DNA of 64,000 nt from Candidatus Tityobacter terrigena (GCA_003156715.1 PMHO01000045.1:14754-78753), one strand, 5' to 3'; shown: positions 51,495 to 63,023, counted from the stretch's first letter. Numbers and translations: made by a program. The notes: generated from the sequence alone by a model not told the origin.

Positions 51495-54289
51495 GCTAAA
51501 GGAGCCGAGCGAGCTTCATCGATCGCCTGATGCGGGGTCAACGCCGCTCCGCGGGCAGCGTGCCGGTCGCGCTCGCCCGCACTCAAACGTTCTTCGAGAA
51601 GCGCCGTCAGGCTGCGGTGCGTGAGCGCTTCGGTGTGCTCCCGCCGGTAGCCGGCGCGACCGAACGCGGCGTCGCTGTAGCCCTGCAAGCGCGCGGCGCG
51701 TTCGCTTTGGCCCTGGCGGGCCACCGCCAAAGCGAAGTGCTCGAGGGCGATGCTGAGGACGACCGACTCGGCATCGGCACCCGCCAGCAACCCGATCGAT
51801 TCGAGCGCCGCCGCGCGGGCGGATGGAACGTCGTCGAGCGCCAGCAGATAGCCGGATAAATTCGCGAGCAGGTTGGCGTGCTGCTCGCGCCCGATCAGCT
51901 GGGACGCGCGCGGGATCAAGTCGCGCGCGAGATCGATCGCCTCGGCGGTATTCCCCAAAGCGTGTTCGACCTCGGCGATGTTGAGCGTGGCGTTCGCTTC
52001 GTTGTATTCGTTGCCCGAGGCGCGCAGGAGTTCGCGGTGGTCGCGCCACGCACGAATCGCCGCGTCGAACTCGCCCGACTGCTGCGAAACGTAGGCTCGC
52101 AACTCGAGCTGGTCGAGCCGCCGGCCCAGCGCCGGCGTCGCACCGGCGAGCGCTTCCGCCTCATCGAGCGCGCTCGAAGCTTCGGCAAAGCGGCCCAGGC
52201 GCGCGGACGCGTACGCATAGTACGAGAGTGCGGTGACCAGCGTCTCAGCGCTGCCGGCAGCGCGCGCAAGTGCGATCGCCCGGACGGCTGCATCGAATGC
52301 TTCCACCGGCCGGAAGCCGTTGGCCGCCAACCACGCTAGCGCCGCCAGCACGCGGGCGAGCAACGCTGCGTCGTGCTCCCCGATGGAGGCTGCAAACCGC
52401 TCGAGGCGCGCGATGCCCTCGGTCCCGAGGCCGAGCCGGCTCCACGGATGGCCGACCGCGGCCGCCAGCGCCGCACCGAGCCGGACGTCACCGCCGGCGA
52501 GCGACCAGTTCATGGCCGCTCGCAAGTCGTCAAGTTCGGGAGCCAGGACCGACATGAACGATGCGTCGCTTCCCGTACGGCGGTGATCCAATTCCGTTCG
52601 GTCCGCGAGCCTTTGAAAGTGCGCGAGGTGGCGCGCGGCGACCGCTTCGCGCTTGCCGCCGCTCGTCAGCTTCTCGAGGGCGTACTCGCGCACCGTTTCG
52701 AGCAAATGGAAACGCTTGCGTTCCTCGCCCGCGTCCGCCGTCACGAGCGACTTGTCGACGAGCGACTCTAACGCGTCGAAGACCTCGGACTCGTCGAGGT
52801 CTTCGCCGGAGGCGACCGCCTCGAGCGCTTCGAGCGTGAAGCCGTTCGCGAAGATGCCGGCCGCGCACAAAACGCTGCGCTCGCGCTCGCCGAGCAGGTC
52901 GTAGCTCCAGTCGATTGCGGCGCGCAAGGTTTGCTGGCGCGGCATCGCGTCGCGCCGTCCGCCCGTCAAGAGCCGCAAGCGCTGGTCCAGCCGTGCGTGC
53001 AGCTGCGAAGGACTCAGCGTGCGCACCCGCGCCGCCGCGAGCTCGATCGCGAGCGCGATGCCGTCGAGCCTGCGGCAAACCCGCGCGATGGCCGGCGCGT
53101 TGTCGTCACGCAACCGGAAGGCCGCATCGGCGGCGCGGGCTCGCGCTACGAAAAGCTCGATCGCCCCGTATTCTGCAGCGCAGGCTGCGTCCAGCCCGGG
53201 GACTTCCGTCGGGGCCGGCAACGAGAGGGACGGAATGCGATAGATCGTTTCGCCCGCGATCGCAAGCGCTTGCCGGCTCGACGCGAGGACGTGCAGATTG
53301 GGGCACGTGCGCAGGAGCGTCGATGCGACCTGGGCGACTGCCGCAACGAGATGCTCGCAGTTGTCGAGGATCAGCAGCAGGTGTTTCGCCCTCAACGACG
53401 CGCTTAGCTCGCGCAACGCATCGCCTTCGCCGGACAGCTGCACGCCGAGATCCGCCGCGATCGAACCTGGAATCAGTTCACCCTCGGAGAGCGGCGCAAG
53501 CTCGACGAGCCACGCGCCGTCGGCCCAGCGCTCGAGCGTCTCGACGCCGACCTGCAGCGACGCGCGCGTCTTGCCGATGCCGCCCGCGCCGGCGAGCGTC
53601 ACCATGCGATGGTGTGCGAGCAGCGCCCCGATCTCGGCCACCTCGCGCGCGCGCCCGATCAACGGACCCGCCTGCACGGGAAAGTTGTTGCTCAGGACGT
53701 TGAGCGAACGAAGCTTCGGGAAATCCGCCGGCAAGCCGGGCGCCGTGAGCTGATACACGCGCTCGGGTTTGGTCAGATCTTTGAGACGGTGATAGCCGAG
53801 ATCGGCGAGCGTCCCCTCGGCGGACGGCGTTTGCGCGAGAATGTCCGCGCACGCTTGCGAGAGGATGACCTGACCTCCGTAGGCGGTTGCGAGGAGGCGC
53901 GCCACCCGATTCAGTGTCGGGCCGAAATAATCGCCGTCACGCTCGTCGGCGCTACCGCTGTGCAACGCCATGCGAACCCGCAAGCCGCCGACCGCCGAAA
54001 AATCTTCCGTGCCGAGCCGGCGTTGGGCGTCGAGCGCCGCGGCGGCGGCGTCGGCGGCGCTTGCAAAGGCGGCACAGAACGCGTCGCCGATCGTCTTGAA
54101 AACGAATCCTCCGCACCCGGCGATCGCGGCGCGCACGATCTCGTCGTGGCGCCGTAGCGCCGCCTGCATCGCCACGTGGTCGCGCTCCCAACGCTGCGTG
54201 CTTCCCTCGATGTCGCTGAACAGGAACGTCACCCTTCCGCTGGGCGGCGCAACAGCGGGTTTCATTGCGGGATGCGGCACCGGGTCCAT
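51464..54289 (-). CDS. Adenylate-cyclase-domain / AAA-type regulator (AfsR/SARP-like STAND protein)
   Basis: 941 residues. Residues 15-190: class III cyclase homology domain (VTFLFSDIEGSTQRWERDH, FKTIGDAFCAAF, GPTLNRVARLLATAYGGQVI). Residues 215-500: STAND ATPase with VTLAGAGGIGKTRASLQVGV and LLILDNCEHLVAAVAQVAST. The remainder is a helical TPR-like array. There is no DNA-binding HTH at the C-terminus. The start has AAGGGA upstream. It may sense a ligand and produce a signal nucleotide or control transcription through a partner. Confidence 0.85.
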   Translation of the reverse strand: MDPVPHPAMKPAVAPPSGRVTFLFSDIEGSTQRWERDHVAMQAALRRHDEIVRAAIAGCGGFVFKTIGDAFCAAFASAADAAAAALDAQRRLGTEDFSAVGGLRVRMALHSGSADERDGDYFGPTLNRVARLLATAYGGQVILSQACADILAQTPSAEGTLADLGYHRLKDLTKPERVYQLTAPGLPADFPKLRSLNVLSNNFPVQAGPLIGRAREVAEIGALLAHHRMVTLAGAGGIGKTRASLQVGVETLERWADGAWLVELAPLSEGELIPGSIAADLGVQLSGEGDALRELSASLRAKHLLLILDNCEHLVAAVAQVASTLLRTCPNLHVLASSRQALAIAGETIYRIPSLSLPAPTEVPGLDAACAAEYGAIELFVARARAADAAFRLRDDNAPAIARVCRRLDGIALAIELAAARVRTLSPSQLHARLDQRLRLLTGGRRDAMPRQQTLRAAIDWSYDLLGERERSVLCAAGIFANGFTLEALEAVASGEDLDESEVFDALESLVDKSLVTADAGEERKRFHLLETVREYALEKLTSGGKREAVAARHLAHFQRLADRTELDHRRTGSDASFMSVLAPELDDLRAAMNWSLAGGDVRLGAALAAAVGHPWSRLGLGTEGIARLERFAASIGEHDAALLARVLAALAWLAANGFRPVEAFDAAVRAIALARAAGSAETLVTALSYYAYASARLGRFAEASSALDEAEALAGATPALGRRLDQLELRAYVSQQSGEFDAAIRAWRDHRELLRASGNEYNEANATLNIAEVEHALGNTAEAIDLARDLIPRASQLIGREQHANLLANLSGYLLALDDVPSARAAALESIGLLAGADAESVVLSIALEHFALAVARQGQSERAARLQGYSDAAFGRAGYRREHTEALTHRSLTALLEERLSAGERDRHAARGAALTPHQAIDEARSAPLAQNSDIGSLP

Positions 54290-54369
54290 CGACGTTCCCT
54301 TCGGCCCGGCAGGCGGCGTGTCCCGAAAGCGCGGTCAAAAGGCCGCTCGCGTCGAAGGAAAGCCCTCGC

Positions 54370-55020
54370 ATGAGAAGCGGGATCGAAGTCGTCAGCGCCG
54401 TGGGGCATGGCGTCCTTCACGAATTGACCGGCGTCATCGCTCGCTTCGAGGGCGACATCGTCAGCGTGGAAATCATCGAGCAAAAGGCGCCGCACGCACG
54501 CATCGTCTTCGAGATCGACTTGCCCGGCGATGCGGCGCTGCTGGCGGACGCACTCGCCGAGCTGCCCATCGTGGAAAGCGCGACGCCGGTCGCAACGATG
54601 GAGCGCATCTACGGAAAGCGCATCGTCATCATGGGCGGCGGCGCGCAGGTCGGGCAAGTGGCTCTCGGCGCGATCGCCGAGGCCGACCGCCACAACATTC
54701 GCGGCGAACACATTTCGGTCGATACGATTCCACTGGTGGGCGAGGCGGCGCTCGCGGCTGCCGTTCGGGCCGCGGCGCGCCTGCCGCGCGTGAAAGCGAT
54801 CGTGCTGGCCGGCTCGCTGATGGGCGGCGCGATCGAGCAGGCGGCGCGCGAGGTGCGCGCGCGTGGCCTGCTCGTCGTCAGCCTGAACATGGCCGGCAGC
54901 CTCCCCGATGCGGCCGACCTCGTGGTCACGGATCCGGTACAGGCCGGCGTGATGTCGGTCATGGCGGTCGCCGACACGGCCGCCTTCGCACTCGGCCGCC
55001 TCAAACGACGCGTATTTTGA
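54370..55020 (+). CDS. DUF5612 (ACT-like) protein, methanogen-type
   Basis: 216 residues. An N-terminal ACT-like domain (IEVVSAVGHGVLHELTGVIA) precedes a conserved C-terminal unit: YGKRIVIMGGGAQVGQVALG, AEADRHNIRGEHISVDTIPL, VKAIVLAGSLMGGAIEQAAR and SLNMAGSLPDAADLVVTDPV. To my knowledge this pattern is that of DUF5612 proteins of methanogenic archaea, where the function is unknown. It has no operon partner here apart from the DoxX gene downstream. Confidence 0.72.
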   Translation: MRSGIEVVSAVGHGVLHELTGVIARFEGDIVSVEIIEQKAPHARIVFEIDLPGDAALLADALAELPIVESATPVATMERIYGKRIVIMGGGAQVGQVALGAIAEADRHNIRGEHISVDTIPLVGEAALAAAVRAAARLPRVKAIVLAGSLMGGAIEQAAREVRARGLLVVSLNMAGSLPDAADLVVTDPVQAGVMSVMAVADTAAFALGRLKRRVF

Positions 55021-55120
55021 AACGGGCGCCCGCATAACCGCAGCGGCCGGTCCGAAACCGAAGCGGGAGCGCAGCAAGGTGAGAAGCAAAGCACCGGCAC
55101 CGAAAGAAAGGCTTGGCATC

Positions 55121-55501
55121 GTGAAAATCGTCGTGCTCGCGGCTCGGATTCTGCTCGGGCTCGCGTTCCTGATCTTTGGTCTCAACGGGTTCCTGCACTT
55201 CTTCCCCGCGCCGCCGATGTCGGGACTCGTAGCAACGTTCTTAGGCGTGCTCGCTTCATCGCACTACTACGTGCTGATCTTCGCGGTGCAAGCCATCGCC
55301 GGCATCCTTTTGCTGACCGATCAGTACGTCACGCTTGCGTTGACGATGCTGGCAGCGGTGCTGGCAAACATCTTCACCTTTCACATCACGATGCAGCCGC
55401 AGGGCCTGCCGTTACCGATCGTGGTCACGGTGCTTTGGTTCATCGTCGCGTGGTCGAGGCGTTCGCAGTTCGCTGCGCTGCTCGCGCGAAAACCCATCTA
55501 A
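55121..55501 (+). CDS. DoxX-like membrane protein
   Basis: 126 residues with four membrane helices (IVVLAARILLGLAFLIFGLN, YYVLIFAVQAIAGILLLTDQ, LALTMLAAVLANIFTFHITM and a last one near LPIVVTVLWFIVAW). LLGLAFLIFGLNGF is typical of DoxX-like proteins. GTG at 55121 starts the membrane part; a GTG at 55079 would add 14 charged residues. Role unclear. Confidence 0.75.
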   Translation: MKIVVLAARILLGLAFLIFGLNGFLHFFPAPPMSGLVATFLGVLASSHYYVLIFAVQAIAGILLLTDQYVTLALTMLAAVLANIFTFHITMQPQGLPLPIVVTVLWFIVAWSRRSQFAALLARKPI

Positions 55502-55519
55502 GGAGCGCCAACGAGCGGC

Positions 55520-57190
<1,671 letters not shown>

Positions 57191-57308
57191 CGAAGAGCCC
57201 GCTTTCGCGGCGCGAGGTGCGGCGACATGCGAAACGCATTTCTGCCGCGCGAAAGGCGCGGCGCGAGCGGGCGTTTAATGAGTTGGGCCGCTCGTTCGGA
57301 GGACGGTC

Positions 57309-58412
57309 ATGTCGTTTCATCGCGGATTCGTGCTCGCATCGGCGGTATTCGTAGCCATGTCGTTTACCGGGCGGGCCGCGACGACGGCTGCCTTAATGCG
57401 ACCTGGAGCCGGCCAGGCGGCCGTGTCGCGCGTGCCCGCCGCGGGGAACGCCTGCCCGGCGCGAGCGGTCTTCTTGCGCCTGTTCGGAGAGATGCGCGGC
57501 TACCCGCTGGAGGCGCAGGGGCAAACGACCCCCTGCACTGACGTGGCGGGCAAGAGAACGCTGCTCGAGGGCAACGGTAACGGGTACGGCGCGATTCAAA
57601 TCGATGCCGACGGGCGCCCCAATGCGCTCGCCTTTCAGTCGAACGGTTACGGTGGTTTGCTGATCTTTAAGGCAAACGCCAACGGAAACGCCCCGCCGCT
57701 CACCTCGGTGCTGGTCGATCAGGACCACGTGGCACTCGCTACTGATGCCGAGTTGAACGATTTTGTCGTAGCGAGCCAAGGCTACCAGGCCGACAGTTGC
57801 TGGTACGTCGTTCCCGCCGGCCAGACCATGCCTAGCCTTTCGAACTGCGATGCGAACGTCGACGCAATTTATGCGCTGGCGAGCGACCCCGCCGGGGAAC
57901 TAGCCGCCGTGGGATTCGACACTGCTTCCGGCGATCTGCGCGTGGATTTTTTCACGGGCGCTGCGACGGCGTCGCCGACGTTGGTGCGCACCATCGAGGG
58001 TTCCGCGACGAACTTTCCCGTGTCGACCGGATCGTATTTCGCATACTCGTTCCAGCTGGCGGCCGACCCCCGTTCGGGTGAGCTCTACGTCTACATCGGC
58101 GGCCCGACCCTCGGCAGCCCGCCGCCTTCGAACGTGCCGCTCGTCGAAGAGTTCGCCGCCGACGCAAGCGGCGATGCTGCGCCCATCCGCACCATCGCGG
58201 GCGCGCTGACCGGTTTGCCGGCCTCGGCCTTCGGCGCCGACGTGCTCGCGCTGGACGACCGCAGCCGGCTCTACGTGAGTTCGAGCGTTCCGTCGATCGC
58301 GGTCTTCGGCGCGCACCAGCACGGCAACGTCGCGCCCGAACGGACCATCTCCGACAGCAGCGCCAAAAGCCAGCAAACCGCCGTCGGGATCGCGGTGCGC
58401 ACCTCACGCTAG
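57309..58412 (+). CDS. Secreted beta-propeller protein with GNVAP repeats
   Basis: 367 residues with signal peptide (LASAVFVAMSFTGRAATTAA). It has blade-like repeats including QADSCWYVVPAGQTMPSLSN, GDAAPIRTIAGALTGLPASA and GNVAPERTISDSSAKSQQT, related to the lipoprotein at 19395. Cysteines in the middle (DSCW, SNCD) are unusual for the family. Function unknown. Confidence 0.75.
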   Translation: MSFHRGFVLASAVFVAMSFTGRAATTAALMRPGAGQAAVSRVPAAGNACPARAVFLRLFGEMRGYPLEAQGQTTPCTDVAGKRTLLEGNGNGYGAIQIDADGRPNALAFQSNGYGGLLIFKANANGNAPPLTSVLVDQDHVALATDAELNDFVVASQGYQADSCWYVVPAGQTMPSLSNCDANVDAIYALASDPAGELAAVGFDTASGDLRVDFFTGAATASPTLVRTIEGSATNFPVSTGSYFAYSFQLAADPRSGELYVYIGGPTLGSPPPSNVPLVEEFAADASGDAAPIRTIAGALTGLPASAFGADVLALDDRSRLYVSSSVPSIAVFGAHQHGNVAPERTISDSSAKSQQTAVGIAVRTSR

Positions 58413-58427
58413 CGGGTTTCGACGTCA

Positions 58428-58449
58428 CTGTGCCAGCACGCTGGCACAG
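58428..58449. promoter_or_regulatory. 10-bp inverted repeat before the nuclease/helicase gene
   Basis: CTGTGCCAGC, AC, GCTGGCACAG: a perfect 10-bp inverted repeat with 2-base spacer, 20 bases upstream of the start of the large nuclease gene. It could be an operator site, or the end of the preceding transcript. Confidence 0.5.
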
Positions 58450-58469
58450 CGCTCCGGCAGACTGAGCGC

Positions 58470-61400
58470 ATGCAGCTGCTCGACGAGCGGGTCGTCCTTT
58501 CCGCCTCCGACCTCAACGACTTTCTCGCATGCGAACACCTGACCGCGCTCGAGCTCGGCGTTTTGCGGGGCGAGCGCGAGCGGCCAGCCCAGAAATCGGC
58601 AACGGCCGAGATTCTGGCGCGCCTTGGGAACGAGCACGAGCGCCGCTATTTGGAGAAGCTTCGCGCGGACGGCATCCAGGTCGTGGACATCGACCGCTCC
58701 TTCGAACAGGGCTGCGACCGGCTGAACCGGCTGCACGCGCAGGCCCAGGCTACGGTCGACGCGATGCGCCGCGGCGCGAGCGCGATCTATCAGGCGACCT
58801 TTCTCGAGGGCGACTGGGTGGGCCACGCCGACGTCCTGCGCCGCGTCGAGGAACCCTCGGAGCTTGGCCCCTGGTCGTACGAAGTCGAAGATACGAAGCT
58901 GGCGCGCTCCACCAAGCCGTACTTTCTCGTGCAGCTCTGCTTCTATAGCGCGTGCGTCGAGCGCATCCAGGGCCGCGCGCCGCAGGCGATGCACGTCGTG
59001 CTCGGCGATGGAACGCTGCGTTCGTTCCGCGTCGACGATTTCGCCGCGTACCAGCGCGCCGCGCGCGGCCGTCTCGAAGAGCGCGTTGCGCTGCCGCCCA
59101 ATGGCTCGACCGCGACCTATCCTTACCGGAACGAGCACTGCGGACTGTGCGTGTGGGACGCACAGTGCTCTGCGCGGCGGCGCCGCGACGATAGCCTGAG
59201 CGAAGTCTCCGGGCTATCGCGGCTGCAGGAGCGCCGCCTGCGCAGCGCCGGCATTACGACGCTGGCGGCGCTGGCACGCTGCGAGCCGGAAGCCCGGCCG
59301 GCGGAGATGGAGCGCGCGACCTTTGAGAAGCTCGCACGGCAAGCGCGCCTGCAGTTCGAGCAACGGACTGCGTTCGCGGCGGGGGATGCCGACCCGTACC
59401 GCTACGAGCTCCTGCCGATCGATCCCGCAGATGAAGAGAACGGGCCGCGCGGCTTCGGGTTGCTGCCGCAACCCTCGCAGGGCGACGTTTTTTTCGACAT
59501 GGAGGGCGATCCGTTCTACGACGTCGCCGACGGGCTCGAGTATCTCTTTGGTGCGTACACCTGCGACCAGGGATTCGTCCCCTTTTGGGGTTGCGACCGG
59601 GGAACGGCGCCGTGGCGCGACCGCCGGTACGAGAAAGGTGCGTTCGAAGCGCTGATCGACTTCGTCATGGCGCGTCGCAAAGCCGATCCCGGCATGCACG
59701 TCTACCACTATGCGGGCTACGAGAGGACCGCGCTGAAGGCACTTGCCCAGCGTCACGCGACGCGCGAAGACGAGGTCGACACGTTGCTGCGCGAAGAGCG
59801 GTTCGTCGACTTGTTGCGCGTCGTCCGTCAGAGCATCGTCGTCGGTCAGCCGGGCTACGGGCTCAAGAAAATCGAAGCGTTCTTCGGCGGCCGTGCGGCC
59901 GGCGCGATCGTGGCCGGCGACGAATCGGTCGTGGAGTTCGAACGCTGGCGGGTCCGGCGCGACGATCCTGCCGCCGAAGATGAGCCACGCGATGCGATCC
60001 TCGACGCGATCGAAGCATACAACCGCCAAGACTGCATCTCGACGTGGAAGCTGCGCGACTGGCTCCTGGCGCGGCGCGACGACGCCGAACGAGCCTTCGG
60101 GCTTGCGATCCCATTTTTCGAGGGAAAGAAGGCCGACGAAAATGGAGCGAAGCCGGAAAGCGATCCGGACCTGCGGGCGGCTTTGCGCGCGTCGATTCCC
60201 GCGGATTTCGACATAGCATCGGCCCCAACCGACGATAGCGTGCGGCCTTTGTGGCTGGCCCTGCAGTTGCTCGATTACCATCGCCGCGAAGAGAAGCCCG
60301 TATGGTGGGCGTTCTTCGATCGCTGCGCGTCCTACCGCGACGATCCCGCGACGCTGCTCGACGACGGCGAGTGCATTATCGCGCTGGAGCTCGTCGGCGG
60401 TCCGCAACCGGTCAAGGATTCGATGGAATACACCTTCCGCTTCCCGCCGCAGGAAATCAAGGTCGACGACGGCGACCCCTTTGACCCGGTCACGGAAAAA
60501 CGAACCGGCACGGCCGTGACGATCGAAATGCAAAACGGCGGCGGTTTGCTGCGACTGCGGCGCGGAGCGCGTTATCGCGATCTCCGGTTGCCGGCTGCGA
60601 TCGTCGTAAACAAGATCTTCCGGACCGACTCGCTCCAAAAAGCGCTTGCTCGATTCGCCTGGGCGCTGCTCGGCGGCGCTCCGGATAATGGCACGTACCG
60701 CGCGGCATTCGACCTGTTGACGGCACGCGCTCCGCGTTTACGCGGGCGCCTTCCCGGCGCGCGCATTCAACCCGACGCCGTCGACCCGGCCGCGCTCAGC
60801 GCGCTCATCGACTCCCTCGACGATAGTTATCTCTTCGTGCAGGGCCCGCCCGGATCGGGCAAGACCTACCAAGGCGCACATGCGATCGTGACACTGCTCG
60901 CCGCAGGGAAGCGCGTCGGAGTAACCGCCAACAGCCACAAAGCAATCAATAACCTGCTGAGCGAGGTCGAACGCGTTGCGCGTGAGCGGAGCGTGAGCTT
61001 TCAGGGCCAGCGCAAGTACACCGAGGACGACCAAGCGTACGTGCCCGCTCCGGGCGCCGGCGGCAGCATCGCCAACATCAAAGGCAGCTTCGCGCTCGGC
61101 GCCGGCGGTCTGTACGCCGGCACGGTCTGGGCTTTCGCGGCTCCAAGCATGGAAGCGCAGATCGATGTCCTGTTCATCGACGAGGCCGGTCAGGTTGCGC
61201 TTCCAAACGCGCTGGCGGCGGCATTGTCCGCACGCAGCATCGTCTTGCTCGGCGATCCGCTTCAGTTGCCCCACGTCAGCCACACGTCGCATCCGGGCGA
61301 CATCGATGCTTCGGTTCTCGAGCATCTGCTGCACCTGGAGCGGCGTCCGGTGGCTCCCGGCGAAGGCGTGTTGCTCGACCACACTTGGCGCATGCACGCC

Positions 61401-61994
61401 GACGTATGCCGTTTTATTTCCGGCCTGATGTACGAGGGGCGCCTGCACCCGGTCGACGCCTGCAATCGGCAGCGCGTCGATTCAGCCGGCCTGAGCGGTA
61501 CCGGCATCCGCTACCTGCCGGTCGACCACCTCGACGCGCGCGTGCGCTCGCTCGACGAAGCAAAGACGATCGCGCAGCACGTCGAGCTGCTTCTGGCGGG
61601 CCAGGTGACGGAGGCGAGCGGGCGCGTGCGCCCGTTCAAACCGGCCGACGTCATCGTCGTTACGCCCTACAATTCGCAACGCCGCTGCATTGAGACCGAA
61701 CTCAAAGCGCGCGGCGGCGGCTGCGAATGCGTCGCCGTCGGCACGGTCGATAAGTTTCAAGGCCAGGAAGCGTACGTCGTTTTCTTCTCCACGGCGAACT
61801 CTAGCCCAGAGGACGCTCCGCGCGGCATCGAGTTCATCTTCGACCGAAACCGCCTCAACGTCGCCATCTCGCGCGCTCGTGCGCTAGCGGTCTACGTCGG
61901 CAGTCCGGCGCTCCTACGCGCCAACGCGAGCACGATCGAGCGGATGCGGGCGCTCTCCGCCGGCTGCACGCTGGTCGAATACAGCCTCAGCTAG
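58470..61994 (+). CDS. TM0106-family RecB-like nuclease fused to SF1 helicase
   Basis: 1174 residues. The N-terminal part (LSASDLNDFLACEHLTALEL, ERRYLEKLRADGIQVVDIDR, the Cys cluster CGLCVWDAQC) is the RecB-like nuclease fold. Residues 330-560 form an RNase-H-like exonuclease region (FFDMEGDPFYDVADGLEYLF, HYAGYERTALKALAQRH, NRQDCISTWKLRDWL). Residues 780-1170 are a DNA2/NAM7-type helicase (QGPPGSGKTYQGAHA, LFIDEAGQVALPNAL, DKFQGQEAYVVFF, NVAISRARALAVYVG). It probably acts in DNA repair or in defence against foreign DNA. It ends in a CTAG shared with the convergent stop. Confidence 0.88.
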   Translation: MQLLDERVVLSASDLNDFLACEHLTALELGVLRGERERPAQKSATAEILARLGNEHERRYLEKLRADGIQVVDIDRSFEQGCDRLNRLHAQAQATVDAMRRGASAIYQATFLEGDWVGHADVLRRVEEPSELGPWSYEVEDTKLARSTKPYFLVQLCFYSACVERIQGRAPQAMHVVLGDGTLRSFRVDDFAAYQRAARGRLEERVALPPNGSTATYPYRNEHCGLCVWDAQCSARRRRDDSLSEVSGLSRLQERRLRSAGITTLAALARCEPEARPAEMERATFEKLARQARLQFEQRTAFAAGDADPYRYELLPIDPADEENGPRGFGLLPQPSQGDVFFDMEGDPFYDVADGLEYLFGAYTCDQGFVPFWGCDRGTAPWRDRRYEKGAFEALIDFVMARRKADPGMHVYHYAGYERTALKALAQRHATREDEVDTLLREERFVDLLRVVRQSIVVGQPGYGLKKIEAFFGGRAAGAIVAGDESVVEFERWRVRRDDPAAEDEPRDAILDAIEAYNRQDCISTWKLRDWLLARRDDAERAFGLAIPFFEGKKADENGAKPESDPDLRAALRASIPADFDIASAPTDDSVRPLWLALQLLDYHRREEKPVWWAFFDRCASYRDDPATLLDDGECIIALELVGGPQPVKDSMEYTFRFPPQEIKVDDGDPFDPVTEKRTGTAVTIEMQNGGGLLRLRRGARYRDLRLPAAIVVNKIFRTDSLQKALARFAWALLGGAPDNGTYRAAFDLLTARAPRLRGRLPGARIQPDAVDPAALSALIDSLDDSYLFVQGPPGSGKTYQGAHAIVTLLAAGKRVGVTANSHKAINNLLSEVERVARERSVSFQGQRKYTEDDQAYVPAPGAGGSIANIKGSFALGAGGLYAGTVWAFAAPSMEAQIDVLFIDEAGQVALPNALAAALSARSIVLLGDPLQLPHVSHTSHPGDIDASVLEHLLHLERRPVAPGEGVLLDHTWRMHADVCRFISGLMYEGRLHPVDACNRQRVDSAGLSGTGIRYLPVDHLDARVRSLDEAKTIAQHVELLLAGQVTEASGRVRPFKPADVIVVTPYNSQRRCIETELKARGGGCECVAVGTVDKFQGQEAYVVFFSTANSSPEDAPRGIEFIFDRNRLNVAISRARALAVYVGSPALLRANASTIERMRALSAGCTLVEYSLS

Positions 61995-62320
61995 CCTGCC
62001 CGGCTCCTTCGAGTCGCGGCGCCCTTTTTGGCGCGCGCGCTGCGGTTCTTCTGCGGATGCACGCCGAGCTCGCGCCACGACTCCTCCGAAAGCTCGACGT
62101 CGTAATGTTGCGCCGCCTTCTTGATGTTGGCGAAGGCGAGTTCGCGCTCGGCAGCGGTGACGTCCTCGACTTGATCGAAACGCGCCACTGCGTTTCGAAC
62201 GTGCCGGGCGTCGGTTAGCGGCTCTTTGCGTTTCTTTGGAAAGGCATAGACCGAGTCCGGAAGGTCGCTCTGCTTCGTCAGGCGCCCGTGTTTCTCGTGG
62301 GGTTTCCATGTCGCTCTCAT
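61991..62320 (-). CDS. DUF6582-like small protein
   Basis: 109 residues, starting MRATWKPHEKHGRLTKQSDL and containing VYAFPKKRKEPLTDARHVRN, AVARFDQVEDVTAAERELAF and SEESWRELGV, as in small proteins annotated DUF6582. The C-terminus is strongly basic (RSARAKKGAATRRSRAG). Its stop codon overlaps that of the nuclease/helicase gene within CTAG. The ATG at 62320 is preferred because the frame upstream adds unrelated charged residues. Confidence 0.7.
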   Translation of the reverse strand: MRATWKPHEKHGRLTKQSDLPDSVYAFPKKRKEPLTDARHVRNAVARFDQVEDVTAAERELAFANIKKAAQHYDVELSEESWRELGVHPQKNRSARAKKGAATRRSRAG

Positions 62321-62483
62321 GCCGTTCTCGTACCCGCCGGCACGCCGTCGCTCACGCGGGCCCACGAGAAAAAAGCCAGCCTTGAGCCCCGCCTAGCCCG
62401 CTTGCGCCGACTGACGAACGTGCGAAGGGACCTGGCTGTCGACGTCCTCGCGCAAGGGGACGTCGACGTTTGCACGGGATTGT

Positions 62484-63023
62484 CTATTGTTTATTGCAGA
62501 GGGTGGTTACAGGCGGATTCGCCTTACCGCCCTTGTCGACTGACACGCTGACGTCTTTCGTCGACGTGTCGCTCAACTTGGTCATGGTGTCGTGTCCGGA
62601 CGAACCGTCATTCGTAACGGTCGCGATCGTCGTCATGGCCGCACCTTGCCAGCCCGGTGACGTCGTCACCCCGTAGGCGCCGAAATCATCGACGAACACC
62701 GTGACCCAAAGATGGTTCAGCTGGTTATAGGTCAACCAGGCGTCCGTCGTGATCGGCCTGGTCCGATACTGATCGAACGGCGGGGCAACGTCGTGCGACT
62801 GGATCCAGCGGCCGTCCAAGCCCATCGAGAAGGTAACGGTGTCGGGACGGCTCTTTCCACGCACCGTGGCGACGCACTTCCACGTCCCGATGAGGAACGT
62901 CATGCTGCTCAAATCCGGCTTGAGATCGGGAACCGGAGTCGGTGCGGCCGTTGCCAATCCGCTTCCTCCCAGAACGAGAAGCCCGGCCAAAAGAACAATA
63001 GCCCCAGCTGCTCTACCAAACAT
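62484..63023 (-). CDS. Secreted DUF1579-like protein
   Basis: 179 residues with signal peptide (AAGAIVLLAGLLVLGGSGLATA) and a lipocalin-like domain: MTFLIGTWKCVATVRGKSRP, VTFSMGLDGRWIQSHDVAPP, YNQLNHLWVTVFVDDFGAYG. SD AAAGGAG precedes the ATG at 63023. It is distantly related to the DUF1579-like genes at 3829 and 7413. Function unknown. Confidence 0.75.
   Translation of the reverse strand: MFGRAAGAIVLLAGLLVLGGSGLATAAPTPVPDLKPDLSSMTFLIGTWKCVATVRGKSRPDTVTFSMGLDGRWIQSHDVAPPFDQYRTRPITTDAWLTYNQLNHLWVTVFVDDFGAYGVTTSPGWQGAAMTTIATVTNDGSSGHDTMTKLSDTSTKDVSVSVDKGGKANPPVTTLCNKQ

Noticed and set aside
59214-60638. 474-codon open frame opposite the nuclease/helicase gene
   Set aside because: Shadow frame of a well-recognised protein; no motifs.
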